In this document: piece after piece, positions 6,977-7,056 of the stretch
Layout: the number at the start of each line of letters is the position of its first letter
How positions within the stretch are numbered: position 1 is the stretch's first letter
Assembly: GCA_938038035.1 (NCBI GenBank)
Contig: CALHQV010000194.1
Coordinates: 1-7,056 of the forward strand
Source of the DNA: an uncultured Gemella sp.
GTDB taxonomy: Bacteria > Bacillota > Bacilli > Staphylococcales > Gemellaceae
Length of the DNA: 7,056 nucleotides
Direction of reading: 5' to 3'
Notes under the pieces: generated by a model
Seen by the model: the letters and a program-made list of their open reading frames with translations, nothing else
The model's database searches: none
What the model was told of the DNA's origin: nothing
Program-made: the position numbers and the translations under genes

Positions 6977-7017
6977 AACACTAACTTTTAAAATCCTTTT
7001 TACACTCTGACTCTAAA

Positions 7018-7045
7018 AGTATATTTATTATGTAAATTTTATCAG
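7018..7045 (-). promoter_or_regulatory. Possible promoter of the third ABC gene
   Basis: On the - strand TATACT (7023-7018) is a 5/6 match to the -10 consensus, with CTGATA (7045-7040, 4/6 to TTGACA) 16 bp upstream. A small palindrome TTATC-AGA-GATAA (7039-7051) overlaps the -35, and CTCTGA/TCAGAG (7005-7010, 7042-7047) flank the promoter. The window ends just beyond, so a stronger promoter or a co-transcribed upstream gene cannot be ruled out. Confidence 0.35.
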
Positions 7046-7056
7046 AGATAATAAAG

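Noticed and set aside
1..7056. CRISPR array, tRNA, rRNA or insertion sequence
   Set aside because: No regularly spaced repeats, cloverleaf, rRNA-like segments or transposase motifs were seen on either strand.

Overview
The window is AT-rich, densely packed DNA with strong AGGAG-type ribosome binding sites and Rho-independent terminators. This fits a low-GC Bacillota (Firmicutes); the overall feel is Gemella- or Streptococcus-like, but no marker gene here fixes the genus. Three transport loci are visible.

Region 1 (2-1532, + strand) is the end of an operon. It holds the C-terminal half of an ABC-2 type export permease whose start lies before the window, followed after 19 bases by a TetR/AcrR-family repressor. 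The likely arrangement is an ABC-2 exporter with its own regulator as the last gene; the ATPase would lie upstream. The operon ends in a perfect 21-bp inverted repeat (1530-1577), shared with the convergent operon and containing the stop codons of both genes.

Region 2 (1575-about 5077, - strand) is a two-gene operon for two different fused membrane-ATPase half-transporters of 573 and 536 residues. The genes are coupled by a TAATG stop/start overlap, so they very probably form a heterodimer. Sequence departures in the two ATPase domains fall into the same composite ATP site. Upstream is a perfect TATAAT -10 element, and just downstream of it a 15-bp palindrome that matches the classical Fur box at all but one position. 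The pair is therefore probably iron-regulated. Established iron-linked transporters with this architecture (YbtPQ, IrtAB) import siderophores despite their exporter fold, so import is as plausible as export. A leader of about 150 bases with mutually exclusive pairings precedes the first gene.

Region 3 (5346-7056, - strand) is a third fused half-transporter of about 523 residues with its own terminator and a possible promoter near the window end. It shows no Fur box and is transcribed separately from region 2. Its partner, if any, is not in view.

The 485-base gap between regions 2 and 3 (4907-5391) holds the leader, Fur box and promoter, the terminator of region 3, and about 245 bases (5101-5345) with no credible gene but several short repeats.
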